Assembly: GCA_030427735.1 (NCBI GenBank)
Contig: JAUIBP010000003.1
Span: 248,001-312,000 of the forward strand
Origin: Bacteroidia bacterium
GTDB taxonomy: Bacteria > Bacteroidota > Bacteroidia > Flavobacteriales > Flavobacteriaceae
Direction of reading: 5' to 3'
Length of the DNA stretch: 64,000 nucleotides
Shown here: positions 63,722-64,000 of the stretch, in pieces
Numbering within the stretch: the stretch's first letter is position 1
Layout of the letters: every line of letters begins with the position of its first letter
The notes under the pieces: generated by a model
The model's input: the letters and a program-made list of their open reading frames with translations, nothing else
Told to the model about the DNA's origin: nothing
Database searches by the model: none
Made by a program: the position numbers and the translations under genes

Positions 63722-64000
63722 ATGTTAAAACCAAATATTATACTTGTTCTTAAATTAACTGTACTTGTGCTTTCTATAAGTTACCTTGTAGATAAGGTTA
63801 TTTTTTATAGTCTAAATACGCTTAGCGATAACGTTATGACTGGTCAGAGCATCGGTAAATTAAATCAATTTTTAACAGTTAAAGACTCGGTTGATTGTGT
63901 TGTTTTAGGAAACTCTAGGGCAAACCACCATATAGATGTATCGCTTCTAAATACAAGTGCATATAATATGGGGATAGATGGTACAGGTATTGCTTATATT
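63722..64000 (+). CDS. SGNH-like partner of the MBOAT protein (partial at window end)
   Basis: The first 93 codons of a gene that runs off the window. An N-terminal membrane helix (IILVLKLTVLVLSISYLVDK) precedes VDCVVLGNSRANHHIDVSLL, where GNSR resembles the G-x-S block of SGNH/GDSL hydrolase-like proteins that accompany MBOAT enzymes. The catalytic histidine lies beyond the window, so the assignment is inferred from context and this block. Confidence 0.65.
   Translation, partial: MLKPNIILVLKLTVLVLSISYLVDKVIFYSLNTLSDNVMTGQSIGKLNQFLTVKDSVDCVVLGNSRANHHIDVSLLNTSAYNMGIDGTGIAYI

Overview
The window looks like chromosome of a marine-type Flavobacteriaceae (Bacteroidota). The evidence is low G+C coding sequence, a fused alpha/beta 2-oxo acid dehydrogenase E1, a CcsB-CcsA fusion behind NrfHA, DUF4270/DUF4907/DUF3997 families, lipoproteins with acidic export-signal-like residues after the lipid cysteine, scarce Shine-Dalgarno sites, and many upstream regions carrying the Bacteroidota -7 box TAnnTTTG. 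I saw no rRNA, tRNA, CRISPR array, prophage or transposase gene. Most of the window is housekeeping chromosome; the accessory-looking parts are small.

Layout. 1-1301: tail of an unknown gene, then a HipA-like kinase overlapping a DUF3037 gene. 1282-2282: glutathione peroxidase and an SRPBCC protein. 2444-5637: TetR, nitroreductase, YqhD-type aldehyde reductase and Hsp31/DJ-1-type protein, a likely electrophile/aldehyde stress operon. 5732-8239: RlmF and a DEAD/DEAH helicase. 8489-13828: nrfH-nrfA-ccsBA for nitrite reduction to ammonia, with a strong hairpin before ccsBA. 14758-22437: a full thiamine operon (thiS-thiC-TenI/ThiE-like-thiD-thiE-thiG-thiH-thiF) behind a TPP riboswitch with its own promoter. 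22440-23060: an 0.6 kb repeat-filled gap. 23065-30918: RecQ, porin, GH43, TopB, RluE-like synthase.

30934-37518: S41 peptidase, then a minus-strand module read from the right: outer-membrane barrel, Kelch propeller lipoprotein, intradiol-dioxygenase-like lipoprotein, DUF4907 protein, LytS-type kinase and LytTR regulator. This module is the strongest candidate for an undescribed system. 37719-43539: DUF4270 plus barrel pair, cold-shock-domain protein, secreted unknown, two tiny ORFs with a terminator, 3D-domain lipoprotein and two orphan membrane/lipoprotein genes. 43574-49665: fused E1 dehydrogenase, divergent from a five-gene operon (2OG-Fe oxygenase, SUI1 factor, DUF1835, nucleoside phosphorylase, signal-less binding protein). 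49776-59795: Ung, YfcC transporter, MutS2 without Smr, barrel, DCC thiol protein, lipoprotein, proline dehydrogenase, AroB, acidic protein, Lrp. 59869-64000: M14 carboxypeptidase divergent from an XRE regulator across a palindrome-rich spacer, a lipoprotein, and an MBOAT acyltransferase with the start of its SGNH-like partner.

Functional links: the thiamine operon makes the cofactor used by the fused E1. NrfHA needs the heme-attachment protein CcsBA encoded behind it. Several start codons were moved from the longest open frame to an internal ATG because a -7 box, a terminator or an upstream gene lies inside the longer version (MutS2, GH43, ThiF, LytS-type kinase, DUF4907, XRE, cold-shock protein).
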